The notes: generated from the letters alone by a model not told the origin. DNA of 64,000 bases from Flavobacteriaceae bacterium GF1 (GCA_009797885.1 WNKP01000011.1:62001-126000), one strand, 5' to 3'; shown: positions 8,724-17,065, numbered from the stretch's first letter. Program-made: numbers and translations.

Positions 8724-9317
8724 ATGAAGTTTAGGATTCTAATGTTACTTTTTTCTACCTTTTCTGGGTTTAGTCAGGAAATTAAGTTCAATCTTTTTCT
8801 AAAAGACTCTTGTTCCGACGAAATAGAGAGGAGTAGTTACTATCATCTTGAAAAAGATGGAACAAAATATAATATAGGGGACTTTTACGGGACAATAATT
8901 CTTCAGACCAAAGGAGAATATAATCTTATCGCATCCGAAATTGGAGAAACACGTAAAATTGTAATTGACGGATTTACTAATTCTGACACTTTAGTAAAAC
9001 CTAGAATTGAAGAGTTTATAAAAAAGACCAATGTTTCTTTTAAAAAGGGTACAAGTAAAGAACAACGGAAAAAACTCAGAATAATCCCAAGCTACAAGTT
9101 TATGAATTGCGGAGAGACTTGCAACGGAATCGAAACGGACTATTACTCAAACGGAACAATTCGACTAAAAGCGGAATTTAAAAACGGACTTGTAATTGGG
9201 GAATTGAAAAGATATTTCCAGAGTGGAAAAATAAAAGAACTTTCTACTTATGACAAGGATGGAATTTTAATAAAGAGAACACTATTTAATGAAAATGGAG
9301 AAAAAATAAATAAGTAA
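8724..9317 (+). CDS. Secreted MORN-like repeat protein, cassette gene
   Basis: 197 residues with a signal peptide (cleavage near FSGFSQ). The C-terminal third carries MORN-like repeats of the YwqK type (TDYYSNGTIRLKAEFKNG, KRYFQSGKIKELSTYDKDG). Such repeats bind membranes or proteins and occur in some antitoxin-like families. The N-terminal 110 residues are not recognised. It begins 16 bases after the core of site 1 and fills its cassette. AT content is higher than in the flanking core genes. No specific function can be assigned. Confidence 0.6.
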   Translation: MKFRILMLLFSTFSGFSQEIKFNLFLKDSCSDEIERSSYYHLEKDGTKYNIGDFYGTIILQTKGEYNLIASEIGETRKIVIDGFTNSDTLVKPRIEEFIKKTNVSFKKGTSKEQRKKLRIIPSYKFMNCGETCNGIETDYYSNGTIRLKAEFKNGLVIGELKRYFQSGKIKELSTYDKDGILIKRTLFNENGEKINK

Positions 9318-9322
9318 AAACC

Positions 9323-9481
9323 GTACCTAGTATTGGCTAAAATTCATTGCTACCTTCCCACGCCTGAAATTTTATTTAAATTTAATATCCAACGAACAAG
9401 TCTTGACAATAAATCAACAGTGCCTTCCTCTCGCTACACTCGTCCGAGGCACTAACGAAATCGTAGCCGGGACCGTTGACT
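9323..9481 (+). repeat. attC-like site 2 (long type)
   Basis: About 159 bp: degenerate arm GTACCTAGT, inner arm ATTGGCTAAAATTCATTGC, a long loop, inner arm AAATCGTAGCC, spacer GGGACC, core GTTGACT at 9475-9481. The loop segment CCTCTCGCTACACTCGTC recurs nearly unchanged in site 3. Confidence 0.75.
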
Positions 9482-9492
9482 GTAATTACAAA

Positions 9493-9891
9493 ATGGACAA
9501 TAGAACTGAAGAAATAATAAAGCGATTTGAAGATTCATGGACTGAAACTGAGAATTTTTATCGTGACCTATTTGAAAGCCATGAGGGTTTCAGTTTTGTC
9601 AAACCGATACTTGAACTGATTAGAGAAATGAGGGATTCGGGGGAATCTCAAAATTTTCGAATTGGGACCTCAATGCACACTTTAGTGATTTCTCGATCTG
9701 TGAATCACGTGCTTAGGGATGATCAAAAGGAGATTAGAATAGAGTGGATAAATGAATTGATTGATGGATTTGAATATGAAGTTGTAATGCGTCAGGGAGA
9801 TAAACGATATCGGGAATATAAAGTAACCGACTTAAATGATGAAAGAGTCATAAAGTTGATTAAAACGCTAAGAGGAACAATAATAGATTAA
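9493..9891 (+). CDS. Hypothetical cytoplasmic protein, cassette gene
   Basis: 132 residues from the ATG at 9493. The reading frame stays open further upstream to 9403, but that part is attC-like DNA, so the longer start is rejected. No signal peptide or membrane segment. The sequence is charged and mixed alpha/beta (ERFEDSW-like start, EIRIEWINELIDGFEYEVVM, YKVTDLNDERVIKLIKTL). I do not recognise a family. It fills the cassette 9475-9905, whose two ends (GTTGACTGTA and TACAGCCAAC) are complementary at 9 of 10 positions. Confidence 0.6.
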   Translation: MDNRTEEIIKRFEDSWTETENFYRDLFESHEGFSFVKPILELIREMRDSGESQNFRIGTSMHTLVISRSVNHVLRDDQKEIRIEWINELIDGFEYEVVMRQGDKRYREYKVTDLNDERVIKLIKTLRGTIID

Positions 9892-9895
9892 AAAC

Positions 9896-10060
9896 TACAG
9901 CCAACATTGGCTATAATTAATTCCTTTCCTCCTCGTCCCTAATAATTTTAGCTAAATTTAGTACTCAACAAAAACGGGCTTTGCTATTGAATTCAACAGT
10001 GCTTTCCTCTCGCTGCGCTCGTCGGAGGCAATAACAAAATCATAGCCGAGACCGTTGGCG
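9896..10060 (+). repeat. attC-like site 3 (long type)
   Basis: 165 bp: arm TACAGCCAAC (9896-9905), inner arm ATTGGCTATAATTAATT, long loop, inner arm AAATCATAGCC, spacer GAGACC, core GTTGGCG (10054-10060). Much of the loop is shared with site 2 (TCCTCTCGCTGCGCTCGTC) and part with site 7 (AATGATTTTAGCTAAATTTA). Confidence 0.85.
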
Positions 10061-10098
10061 GTAATTAAAACAGTGATAGGAAAAGGAACTTATACAAT

Positions 10099-10503
10099 AT
10101 GGAAAAACAACGCAAACCCCTTTCAACAAAAAAGCCCCCAGTTCCTTCGAAAGACTATAAGGTTATAGAGGACTGGATGGCGAATCGAATTATGCCAGGT
10201 ATAAAACCTATGATTAAAAAAATTGACAGTCTCCTTCATGATTCAATTCCAAATCTCAATTACGCTATAAAATGGGGGAATGCATATTACGGAACAGATG
10301 AACTCGGGTGGCTGATTGAAATAGCAGCTTATGATGTATCAGCTAATATCGTTTTCCTAAATGGAGCAGCATTTGATCCACAACCACCATTAGGAACAGG
10401 AGAAGAAACGAGATACTTTAAATTAAGGGAATTAGAGGAAATAGAAGAAAAAAACATAGTCAACTTCCTAAAGCTAGCAGGACAAAGAAGCGGTTGGAAA
10501 TAG
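10099..10503 (+). CDS. DUF1801 protein, first of two in one cassette
   Basis: 134 residues with a DUF1801/YdhG-like fold signature (VIEDWMANRIMPGIKPMIKK, YAIKWGNAYYGTDELGWLIEIAAY, EETRYFKLRELEEIEEKNI). These small cytoplasmic domains are related to iron-chaperone-like YdhG/CyaY folds, but their role is not established. It is followed 18 bases later by a second DUF1801 gene inside the same cassette, so the pair may act together. Confidence 0.7.
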   Translation: MEKQRKPLSTKKPPVPSKDYKVIEDWMANRIMPGIKPMIKKIDSLLHDSIPNLNYAIKWGNAYYGTDELGWLIEIAAYDVSANIVFLNGAAFDPQPPLGTGEETRYFKLRELEEIEEKNIVNFLKLAGQRSGWK

Positions 10504-10521
10504 TTGATAATATTAAGATGT

Positions 10522-10914
10522 ATGAATCCAGAAATAAAACATTTTAACAATAACCAAGTTGATGAGGAAGTAGTCATTTGTGATTTACTTGCATCCATTA
10601 TTGATAAATACTTGCCTGAAGCTGAAAACAAAATTTGGCACAGACATCCTGTTTGGTTTTTGGATGGAAACCCTATCGTTGGTTATAGCAAACTGAAAGC
10701 TGGAATTCGACTTATGTTTTGGAGTGGTGCGTCATTTGAAGAAGACGAATTAAAACCCGGGACTGGTAAGTTTAAAGACGCCTCAAAGCTTTATACATCT
10801 GCAGATGAAATAGATGAAACTATTTTGAGGCGTTGGATAACAAAATCGAAAGCAATCCAATGGGACTATAAAAATGTTTATAAGCGCAAAGGCAAATTAG
10901 AACGATTAAAATAA
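10522..10914 (+). CDS. DUF1801 protein, second of two in one cassette
   Basis: 130 residues from the ATG at 10522; a TTG 18 bases upstream is the only alternative. It shows DUF1801 features (LLASIIDKYLPEAENKIW, HPVWFLDGNPIVGYSK, GIRLMFWSGASFEEDEL, KFKDASKLYTSADEI). It is a different branch from its neighbour. The stop codon lies 3 bases before the arm of site 4. The cassette's ends (GTTGGCGGTA at 10054, TACCGCCAAC at 10918) are perfectly complementary over 10 bases. Confidence 0.7.
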   Translation: MNPEIKHFNNNQVDEEVVICDLLASIIDKYLPEAENKIWHRHPVWFLDGNPIVGYSKLKAGIRLMFWSGASFEEDELKPGTGKFKDASKLYTSADEIDETILRRWITKSKAIQWDYKNVYKRKGKLERLK

Positions 10915-10917
10915 AAC

Positions 10918-11070
10918 TACCGCCAACAAGGGCTATAATTTATTGCTTGTTCTCGTCTACTTCTGAAAATCCGCAAGGATTTTCAATTTGGTGTACTTGC
11001 AAAGTTAATTGCTAACCCACCTGCCTCGCGGCAAGGCGAGCGCAACTACCCATAGCCGAGACCGTTATTG
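10918..11070 (+). repeat. attC-like site 4 (long type)
   Basis: 153 bp: arm TACCGCCAAC (10918-10927), inner arm AAGGGCTATAATTTATTGC, loop holding a small GCCTCGCGGCAAGGCGAG palindrome, inner arm CCATAGCC, spacer GAGACC, core GTTATTG (11064-11070). The arm matches the start of its own cassette 10/10 but its adjacent core only 7/10. Confidence 0.88.
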
Positions 11071-11078
11071 GTAAACGT

Positions 11079-11909
11079 ATGAATATGAGTCACAATTTTA
11101 AACATTTGATAAGGCTATTTCTTTTTGGTATACTATTTTGTTCATGTAGTACACCGAAAACCGTACATGTAGATAATGAATTACCATTAAATTCCTTACT
11201 TGATAAAATAGTGTCGGATGGTGTTCTAAGAGTAGGGACTACTGGTGATTATAAACCTTTTTCATATCGTAAAAAAGAATCCACAGCATTGCAAGGAATG
11301 GATATTACAATGGCGAATGACCTTGCCAACAGCCTTGATGTAAAGGTGAAATTCGTTACAACCAGCTGGCCAACATTAATGGACGATCTTCAGAACAATA
11401 AATTCGATATTGCGATGAGCGGTATTTCCATAAGACTCAACCGACAAAAATTTGGCTTTTATAGTATTCCTTTAGTAGAAGGGGGTAAAATACCAATATG
11501 TAGGGATAACGATGCTGAAAGATTCAAATCGTTGGATTCCATAAACCAAAAAAAAGTTAGGGTGATTTTTAATCCTGGAGGAACCAATGAGGAATTCGCA
11601 AGATCAAATTTCCCTAAGGCAACATTGATTGAAAACGAAGATAACCTTTCAATATTCAGGAGAATTGTAGAAAAAGAGGCCGATGTAATGGTTACCGATC
11701 AAATCGAAGCACTTATTCAAGAGAAAATTCATTTGGAATTGGAGGCGGTCCATCTTGAAAAACCTTTTGCCTTTTTTGAAAAGGCATATTTAATGCCAAG
11801 GGATATCGTTTGGAAATCATATGTTGATCAATGGTTGAACCTTCGTAAAAAACAAGGTGTGATTGATGCGGTCATTCAAGAAGAAATTAAAGAATCAATA
11901 AGTCAATAA
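11079..11909 (+). CDS. Solute-binding lipoprotein of the PheC / family-3 type, cassette gene
   Basis: 276 residues: signal peptide with FCSCS lipobox, then a periplasmic binding protein type II fold (DGVLRVGTTGDYKPFSY near 50, MDITMANDLANSLDVKV, NKFDIAMSGISIRLNRQ, ADVMVTDQIEALIQ). The opening RVGTTGDYKPFSY is typical of cyclohexadienyl/arogenate dehydratase-like (PheC) members as well as amino-acid-binding proteins, so it could be an enzyme or a binding protein. No permease or ATPase lies nearby, which favours a stand-alone role. Confidence 0.75.
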   Translation: MNMSHNFKHLIRLFLFGILFCSCSTPKTVHVDNELPLNSLLDKIVSDGVLRVGTTGDYKPFSYRKKESTALQGMDITMANDLANSLDVKVKFVTTSWPTLMDDLQNNKFDIAMSGISIRLNRQKFGFYSIPLVEGGKIPICRDNDAERFKSLDSINQKKVRVIFNPGGTNEEFARSNFPKATLIENEDNLSIFRRIVEKEADVMVTDQIEALIQEKIHLELEAVHLEKPFAFFEKAYLMPRDIVWKSYVDQWLNLRKKQGVIDAVIQEEIKESISQ

Positions 11910-11965
11910 TCCACACGTGTTCCGAACAAAATTCGTATTGGCCCTTATTTTATAAATTGCAAGAA

Positions 11966-12037
11966 CACCGATAACACTTTATAAATCGTTCACTGTCAGC
12001 AAAATCTGCCAACATCTTTTATGCGAGACCATTAGCT
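11966..12037 (+). repeat. attC-like site 5 (degenerate, compact)
   Basis: Arm CACCGATAAC (11966-11975) matches the complement of its cassette start GTTATTGGTA (11064-11073) at 8 of 10 positions. The inner stem is eroded (TTTATAAAT ... TTTTATGC), then GAGACC and a core ATTAGCT, with A replacing the usual G. Confidence 0.65.
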
Positions 12038-12061
12038 GTAAGCAAAAAAAAAGTCATCAAC

Positions 12062-12613
12062 ATGGAAAACTGGGGCGAACAAATCGACAAAAACACGCAA
12101 GGCTTTAGCGAAATTTTCGGTGGATTGACCAACGCGCAATTGAATTGGAAGCCTAACTCAAAAACATGGAGTGTTGCACAGAATATTGAACATCTAATTG
12201 TAGTCAACAAATGTTATTTTCCAGTAATCGATTCCATACGAAAAGGAACTTATAAAACTCCCTTTTTAGCAAAGTCAGGATTTATGGTTTCGTTCTTTGA
12301 GAGAATGGTTCTGAAAGCGGTTCAACCTGACAGGAAAAAGAAAATGAAAACATTTCCGATTTGGGAACCCGCAAAAAGTGAAATCCCAATTGGGATTCTT
12401 GATAGATTTAAAGAACACCAATCTGAATTGAAGAAGATGATTGAAAATTCCGAAGATTTGGTTGAAAAAGGAACCATAATTTCTTCACCCGCGAACAAAA
12501 ATATAGTCTACAAATTAGGAACAGCGTTCGATATTATTGTAAACCACGAAAAGAGACATCTAGAGCAATCAAAAGAAGTATATGAAAGAATGAAGAATGA
12601 AGCCAGCAGCTAA
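12062..12613 (+). CDS. DinB-family (DUF664-like) protein, cassette gene
   Basis: 183 residues with the DinB four-helix pattern: LTNAQLNWKPNSKTWSVAQN followed by IEHLIVVN (His ligand) near residue 40 and a second metal-type His in VNHEKRHLEQ near 160. DinB-like proteins are metal-binding helical proteins, many of them thiol-dependent transferases; the substrate here is unknown. Its last codons and stop overlap the outer arm CAGCTAAC of site 6, so the cassette is trimmed right to the coding end. Confidence 0.75.
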   Translation: MENWGEQIDKNTQGFSEIFGGLTNAQLNWKPNSKTWSVAQNIEHLIVVNKCYFPVIDSIRKGTYKTPFLAKSGFMVSFFERMVLKAVQPDRKKKMKTFPIWEPAKSEIPIGILDRFKEHQSELKKMIENSEDLVEKGTIISSPANKNIVYKLGTAFDIIVNHEKRHLEQSKEVYERMKNEASS

Positions 12614-12773
12614 CAATGCATATAGCATTATTCATGGCATTCTTTTTGTTTTTTATAGGAATTCATCGGTCGCTTCGCTCCCTGGGACGGCCTCTCCCAC
12701 ACCCTTGTTTTATGTATCTTCGATACAACAAATATCCAGGGCCGCATTGCGCGTAGCCCTTCCCTGGTTCGCA
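12607..12773 (+). repeat. attC-like site 6 (long type)
   Basis: Arm CAGCTAAC (12607-12614) complements its cassette start ATTAGCTG (12031-12038) at 7 of 8. The inner arm is diverged (AATGCATATAGCATTATTC). A loop of about 45 bases (GTTTTTTATAGGAATTCATC and flanks) is shared with site 20. The end reads GCGTAGCCC, then GTTCGCA (12767-12773). Confidence 0.7.
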
Positions 12774-12791
12774 ATGTAAAATAATTAAGCT

Positions 12792-13679
12792 ATGATACTG
12801 GAAAAAAGAATTCCTATTACATATTGGTTCAAAATAATTAAATGGGACATCGTTATGGTATCTCTATTTTCGTCGGCTGTATATGTTCTTTCAAAGTATT
12901 CGATTGACTTAAACATACCTGTTTCAATTGGAGCATTTTTAGGGACTGCCATTGCATTATTACTATCATTTAAACTAAGTCAATCTTATGACAGATGGTG
13001 GGAAGCCAGAAAAATATGGGGATCTATTGTAAACGATTCCAGAACTTTGGTCATTCAGTTAAGGGGGTTTTCAAGAAAGCAAAACGAGGAATTGACAAAT
13101 AGAATGGCCTATAGACAAATAGCTTGGTGCTATGCATTGGCAAGAAATCTAAGAAATGATGGAAGACCTAACAACGTCAATACCTTTATTTCCGAACAAG
13201 AACAAAATTCAATAGATTGCACAAATAATCCTGCTCTTGCCCTTTTGAACAAACAATCACAAGATTTATCCCTACTACACAAAGAAAACTTGATCAATGA
13301 TTTTCAGCAAATACAAATAGACGATACTTTAGTAAGACTCTGTGCTTCCATGGGAAGGGCCGAGCGAATAAAAAATACAGCCTTTCCAAAGACCTACAGA
13401 TCAACTTTGCATCTTTTTATCTACATTTTTCTAATAACCCTATCGTTTTCTTTAGCAGAAATGCCAAATTTTATGGAAATTCCTTTTATGGTTTTGATAT
13501 CCATTCCTTTTTTTCTTGTTGAAAAGATTGCATTGAATATTCAAGATCCCTTCGAAAACAAGCCTACGGATATTCCAATGACAAGTATATCCAGAACTAT
13601 TGAAATCAATATTAAACAACAATTAGGTGTGCAAGATATACCAGAACCAATAACAACAAATACGTTTTACATCTTGTAA
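12792..13679 (+). CDS. Bestrophin-family membrane channel protein, cassette gene
   Basis: 295 residues of the bestrophin/RFP-TM (UPF0187) family: an N-terminal pair of membrane helices (about 20-38 and 45-65), then LSQSYDRWWEARKIWGSIVNDSR, the family's most conserved stretch, then a long helical region and C-terminal membrane helices (about 205-250) with FFLVEKIALNIQDPFE. Bacterial bestrophins form pentameric ion channels. It is one of the largest cargo genes, and a channel is an unusual cassette cargo. Confidence 0.88.
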   Translation: MILEKRIPITYWFKIIKWDIVMVSLFSSAVYVLSKYSIDLNIPVSIGAFLGTAIALLLSFKLSQSYDRWWEARKIWGSIVNDSRTLVIQLRGFSRKQNEELTNRMAYRQIAWCYALARNLRNDGRPNNVNTFISEQEQNSIDCTNNPALALLNKQSQDLSLLHKENLINDFQQIQIDDTLVRLCASMGRAERIKNTAFPKTYRSTLHLFIYIFLITLSFSLAEMPNFMEIPFMVLISIPFFLVEKIALNIQDPFENKPTDIPMTSISRTIEINIKQQLGVQDIPEPITTNTFYIL

Positions 13680-13691
13680 TAGATAGAAACA

Positions 13692-13924
13692 CTACACGCA
13701 ACAATGGCCATAACCCATCGCTTCCCTCCTCCCCTAATGATTTTAGCTAAATTTAATTCGCAATAAAAAAGCTTTGCTAAAGAATTCAAAAGTATCTTTC
13801 GCGCCCATTTAACATGCTCAAAGTTGTCGGAAGCAAGAACAATCCGGCCGAACGCTGGCCTTGCCTTTCGGGTAGGCAACGCTGGGTGCGGACGGGAATC
13901 ATAACCAAAATCACTACACGACAT
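13692..13924 (+). repeat. attC-like site 7 (long, degraded right half)
   Basis: Arm TACACGCAAC, inner arm AATGGCCATAACCCATCGC, then a loop that shares AATGATTTTAGCTAAATTTA with site 3. The right half is eroded to GAATCATAACCAAAATCACT with no GTT. The bases after it, ACACGACAT (13916-13924), still complement the far arm of the same cassette (ATGTTGTGT at 15044) at 8 of 9. Confidence 0.6.
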
Positions 13925-13948
13925 AAAAATCAAAAAACCTTACAATCA

Positions 13949-15040
13949 ATGAAAAAACAATTGGCAATTCTATTGGTAATCACTGGCTTGACAGGAAAAT
14001 TCCATGCCCAGGAAAAGGATAAAAGTGCTTTTAGTAAAACGGATGCCTATTTGGAAAGTACCATCGATAGCCTAAAAATAATTGGTTTAAACTATGCCAT
14101 CCTCATCGACAATGAAGTCGTACACAAAAAATCATTCGGTTCGGCACATGCCCAACTTAAGGTACCGATGACTATGGACAAGTCCTTTCCTGTAGCTTCA
14201 ATATCCAAATTATTCAGTTCAGTTGCGCTTCATAAATTAATAAGCATCCATAAACGGGAGGTAAGTGAAACCGTTGGGGATTTTCTTCCAAATAGAAACG
14301 ACCTACCGGAATCTTGGAGAAAATTAACCCTCGAACAACTACTATCCCATACTTCTGGTGTTCCGGACCAAATAGATTATCAGATTTATTTAGCCCCGGA
14401 TAGTGAAAAATCCGTTATTGACGCTTTAAGGGATAAACCATTTAGTTCCGAACCAGGAACGGAATCAAAATACAATGCCACCGGATTTTTGCTTATTCGT
14501 GCCATCATTGAAAAATTGGCCAATCAGGATTTTGAATCCCATATGCAAACCGAATATTTTGACAAGTTGAATTTAAGTTCAGCTAGATATGGTGGATTTA
14601 AACAAGTTATTCCAAATAGGGTTACCTGCTACCAAAACAACAATGGAAATTTAGAAATGTTCCCCCTGAATTATTCCCCACCCATGTACGCCGGGGCGGG
14701 TCTAAATATTGCCATGGACGATTTAATAAAATGGTTTCAAGCCGTACAGGATGGAGGAATTCTAACCAAAGACCAACTTGAAGCAATCTGGACACCTGTT
14801 AAATTAACCAATGGAACAGATGGTTATTTTGGCTTGGGATGGGAATCCTACAAACTTCAGGATGGGTACAGAATGGTTGGTCACGGTGGCGCTGGAATTT
14901 CATCATTCAGACATTACTGGAATGACCGGACGAATGATAATCTTACGGTGATTTTGTTGACCAATGGGGCCTATGACTGGAAAGTACGACCGAATCAAAT
15001 CAATTCCGTAATTGCCAGCATACTATTTGAACATAACTAA
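13949..15040 (+). CDS. Exported serine hydrolase, beta-lactamase/class C-like fold, cassette gene
   Basis: 363 residues from the ATG at 13949, which opens a clean signal peptide (LAILLVITGLTGKFHAQ). Upstream in-frame DNA to 13814 is attC-like. Penicillin-binding-like motifs are the nucleophile box SISK in FPVASISKLFSS near 80, LSHTSGVPDQ near 135, and HGGAGISSFRH near 315 in place of KTG. The YxN box reads YNA (KYNATGFLL), lacking the usual Asn, so activity may be altered. The family contains esterases, D-aminopeptidases and beta-lactamase relatives; the substrate cannot be told. Confidence 0.8.
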   Translation: MKKQLAILLVITGLTGKFHAQEKDKSAFSKTDAYLESTIDSLKIIGLNYAILIDNEVVHKKSFGSAHAQLKVPMTMDKSFPVASISKLFSSVALHKLISIHKREVSETVGDFLPNRNDLPESWRKLTLEQLLSHTSGVPDQIDYQIYLAPDSEKSVIDALRDKPFSSEPGTESKYNATGFLLIRAIIEKLANQDFESHMQTEYFDKLNLSSARYGGFKQVIPNRVTCYQNNNGNLEMFPLNYSPPMYAGAGLNIAMDDLIKWFQAVQDGGILTKDQLEAIWTPVKLTNGTDGYFGLGWESYKLQDGYRMVGHGGAGISSFRHYWNDRTNDNLTVILLTNGAYDWKVRPNQINSVIASILFEHN

Positions 15041-15043
15041 ATT

Positions 15044-15115
15044 ATGTTGTGTGCCAACGGCCATAAGTAATGGCGCAGCTCCCTAGACAAGGCAATCGAA
15101 AACAAGAAAAATAGT
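15044..15115 (+). repeat. attC-like site 8 (left half clear, right half eroded)
   Basis: Arm ATGTTGTGTGCCAAC (15044-15058), inner arm GGCCATAAGTAATGGC, then a short poorly conserved tail in which the core GTT cannot be placed. The arm's outer part pairs with the start of the serine hydrolase cassette. Confidence 0.55.
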
Positions 15116-15123
15116 CCTTTAAC

Positions 15124-15675
15124 ATGAAAATTTTACTTTTTGGCGCATCTGGTTCCGGAACCACAACTTTGGGCAAGGAAATCGAGAAAAGGACCGATTT
15201 TAAGCACTTGGATGCTGATGACTATTACTGGAAAAAAACCAATCCGCCCTTTCAGGAAAAAATACCCTTGGTAGAACGGAATGAAAATCTGAAAGCGGAC
15301 TTCAAAAAGTTTAGGGATGTTATAGTCAGTGGTTCAATGGTAAGTTGGGGAAAGGAGTGGGAAACGGCATTTGATCTGGCCATTTTTATCCGATTGGAAA
15401 ACACGGAACGAATGGAACGACTGAAAAAACGTGAAACAGAACGTTACGGAGAAAAACTGTTGACCAACAAAAAAATCCAACGGAACTCAAAAGCATTTCT
15501 GGAATGGGCAAACCAATACGAAAACCCAAACTTTAAAGGCAGAACATTCAAGGTTCATACTAATTGGATCGAATTGCTCAAATGTAAAGTATTGAGACTA
15601 AACGGATCGACTGAACTGAACAGCAATGTGGACATACTATTGAATGAAATAAAAACGTGTTACAACAATGGGTAA
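15124..15675 (+). CDS. P-loop nucleoside/adenylate-kinase-like ATPase, cassette gene
   Basis: 183 residues opening with a Walker A loop, ILLFGASGSGTTTLGKEI, then LDADDYYW, FIRLENTERMERLKKRE and a lid-like basic region. This resembles the adenylate-kinase-like small kinases annotated as FlaR or topology modulation proteins. It is cytoplasmic and the phosphate acceptor is unknown. Its C-terminus (CYNNG, stop) is encoded by the outer arm of site 9, so coding sequence and recombination site overlap. Confidence 0.75.
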   Translation: MKILLFGASGSGTTTLGKEIEKRTDFKHLDADDYYWKKTNPPFQEKIPLVERNENLKADFKKFRDVIVSGSMVSWGKEWETAFDLAIFIRLENTERMERLKKRETERYGEKLLTNKKIQRNSKAFLEWANQYENPNFKGRTFKVHTNWIELLKCKVLRLNGSTELNSNVDILLNEIKTCYNNG

Positions 15676-15803
15676 CCATAATTACGATGGAGTTTCCCTA
15701 TTGGGAGTTAAATCCGAGTTGCTAAAGTCGTTTTTAAACTTGAAATTTAAGGTAAACGACGCGTAACTGACGGTTAAAGGAACCCGTGTAGCCCATGTTG
15801 GGA
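15657..15803 (+). repeat. attC-like site 9 (diverged)
   Basis: Left arm TGTTACAAC, then AATGGGTAACCATAATTACG. The right end GTGTAGCCCAT leads to core GTTGGGA (15797-15803). The inner arms are recognisable, but the spacer GAGACC is replaced by a shorter one. Confidence 0.5.
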
Positions 15804-15824
15804 AAAGCGAAGTAAATCAGACCA

Positions 15825-16325
15825 ATGAGCAATCGACCTAAAATAGAACCAAGTCTTACGACGACCGATAAAACGATTGAATTTTTAGGGTGGATTGCCC
15901 TACTAGGAATTTGGATGTTGACGTTGTTCCATTATTCTGCATTACCGGAAACCATCCCAATCCATTACAACGCGGCTGGGGAAGCGGACGGATTCGGGAA
16001 TAAAAACCATATGCTGTCCTTACCAATCATTGCGACCGCATTATTTATGGGGCTGACCTTTCTGAACAAATTTCCCCACAAATTCAATTATCCGACCAAG
16101 ACAACAACGGAAAATGCACTTCATCAATACACCAACGCCACTCGAATGATCAGATTTTTAAAATTGGTCATCGTAGTGGTATTTGGACTCATTGTCCTTA
16201 AAACCATTCAAAACGTGAACGGAAGTGCGGAGGGACTTGGCGCTTGGTTTTTACCTCTGGTTTTGGGACTGTTTTTTATTCCAACGGCTTACTATTTAGC
16301 GAAGTCCATACGAACAAAAAAATGA
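15825..16325 (+). CDS. DUF1648 (SdpI-like) membrane protein, cassette gene
   Basis: 166 residues with the DUF1648 signature LPETIPIHYNAAGEADGFG near residue 45 and about four membrane helices (28-45, 65-80, 105-125, 140-155). DUF1648 occurs at the N-terminus of SdpI immunity proteins of Bacillus and in many stand-alone membrane proteins. An immunity role is possible but cannot be shown from this sequence. Confidence 0.75.
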   Translation: MSNRPKIEPSLTTTDKTIEFLGWIALLGIWMLTLFHYSALPETIPIHYNAAGEADGFGNKNHMLSLPIIATALFMGLTFLNKFPHKFNYPTKTTTENALHQYTNATRMIRFLKLVIVVVFGLIVLKTIQNVNGSAEGLGAWFLPLVLGLFFIPTAYYLAKSIRTKK

Positions 16326-16332
16326 CCAAAAT

Positions 16333-16461
16333 GCCAGCTACAAAATCGTTATAAACGCACACAACGGATTTGATTACCCTTGGACAAAGCCTGTGTCGAG
16401 CTAGTTGGGATGCTTGGAATTGTCTGAGGCAAGAACGAAATCTTAGCCGAGACCGTTCCGG
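16333..16461 (+). repeat. attC-like site 10
   Basis: The left half is diverged (AGCTACAAAATCGTTATAAACGC). The right half is clear: AACGAAATCTTAGCC, spacer GAGACC, core GTTCCGG (16455-16461). The left boundary is approximate. Confidence 0.6.
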
Positions 16462-16490
16462 GGTACTAACAAAAGAACTATACTACTAAC

Positions 16491-16850
16491 ATGGAAAATT
16501 TTAATCAAATATTCAAAAGCGCCAAAGCCAATAAAATAGGGAATAAATTAAAGGGAATCATCGAGTCCTATTTTGATAATGTTGAAGGAAACATTGTTGG
16601 CGGTGCAAAAGTGAAATTGGTTTTATATTCAAGGAATGGGAAGAATAACGTGTTATGTGGAATTCAGGAAGGAACCAATGAATCCTGTATGCTTTATGTA
16701 CATCACATTAATGAGCTTAACCATGATAGACTGAAATTCAGTGGAAAAGGTAAACACGCCAAACGTATCACGTTCAATAGCACTGAGGATATTATGGAAG
16801 AAGATATTAAATGGCTATTATCCAAAGTAAATGAGAATGCCCCATTTTGA
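16491..16850 (+). CDS. Small DUF1801-like cytoplasmic protein, cassette gene
   Basis: 119 residues. The C-terminal half (LKFSGKGKHAKRITFNSTED, then IMEEDIKWLLSKV) resembles the end of some DUF1801/YdhG-type domains, in which a GKGKHxRH-like stretch precedes an acidic helix. The N-terminal half (FKSAKANKIGNKLKGIIE, KVKLVLYSRNGKNNVLCGI) is not recognised. The assignment is tentative. Its cassette ends (GTTCCGGGGTACT at 16455 and ACTACACCGCAAC at 16875) are complementary at 10 of 13 positions. Confidence 0.55.
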   Translation: MENFNQIFKSAKANKIGNKLKGIIESYFDNVEGNIVGGAKVKLVLYSRNGKNNVLCGIQEGTNESCMLYVHHINELNHDRLKFSGKGKHAKRITFNSTEDIMEEDIKWLLSKVNENAPF

Positions 16851-16874
16851 ATACGAATTATGTACCTATTAAAA

Positions 16875-16938
16875 ACTACACCGCAACAAGGTCTATAATT
16901 CATTGCGACGTCACAAATCATGGCCGCGACCGTTGCGT
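16875..16938 (+). repeat. attC-like site 11 (compact)
   Basis: 64 bp: arm ACTACACCGCAAC (16875-16887), inner arm AAGGTCTATAATTCATTGC, short loop, inner arm AAATCATGGCC, spacer GCGACC, core GTTGCGT (16932-16938). About 130 bases without a credible gene follow before the next stop codon. Confidence 0.85.
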
Positions 16939-17065
16939 GCACGTAGAAAAAGACACAAAATGTCCTGAAACAATTTTATGGTCCTCCCATCCCGATAGCG
17001 GCTGGCGGAAAATTCAAGCGGTCATTAAGGAGCTACGAAAGAAACGTAACGGCACTTCATTAGGA

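Noticed and set aside
9403-9492. N-terminal extension of the hypothetical cassette gene
   Set aside because: The codons are site 2 sequence; the ATG at 9493 is the first start inside the cassette.
12597-12779. 60-codon ORF between DinB-like and bestrophin genes
   Set aside because: It lies entirely in site 6 and shows no protein-like conservation.
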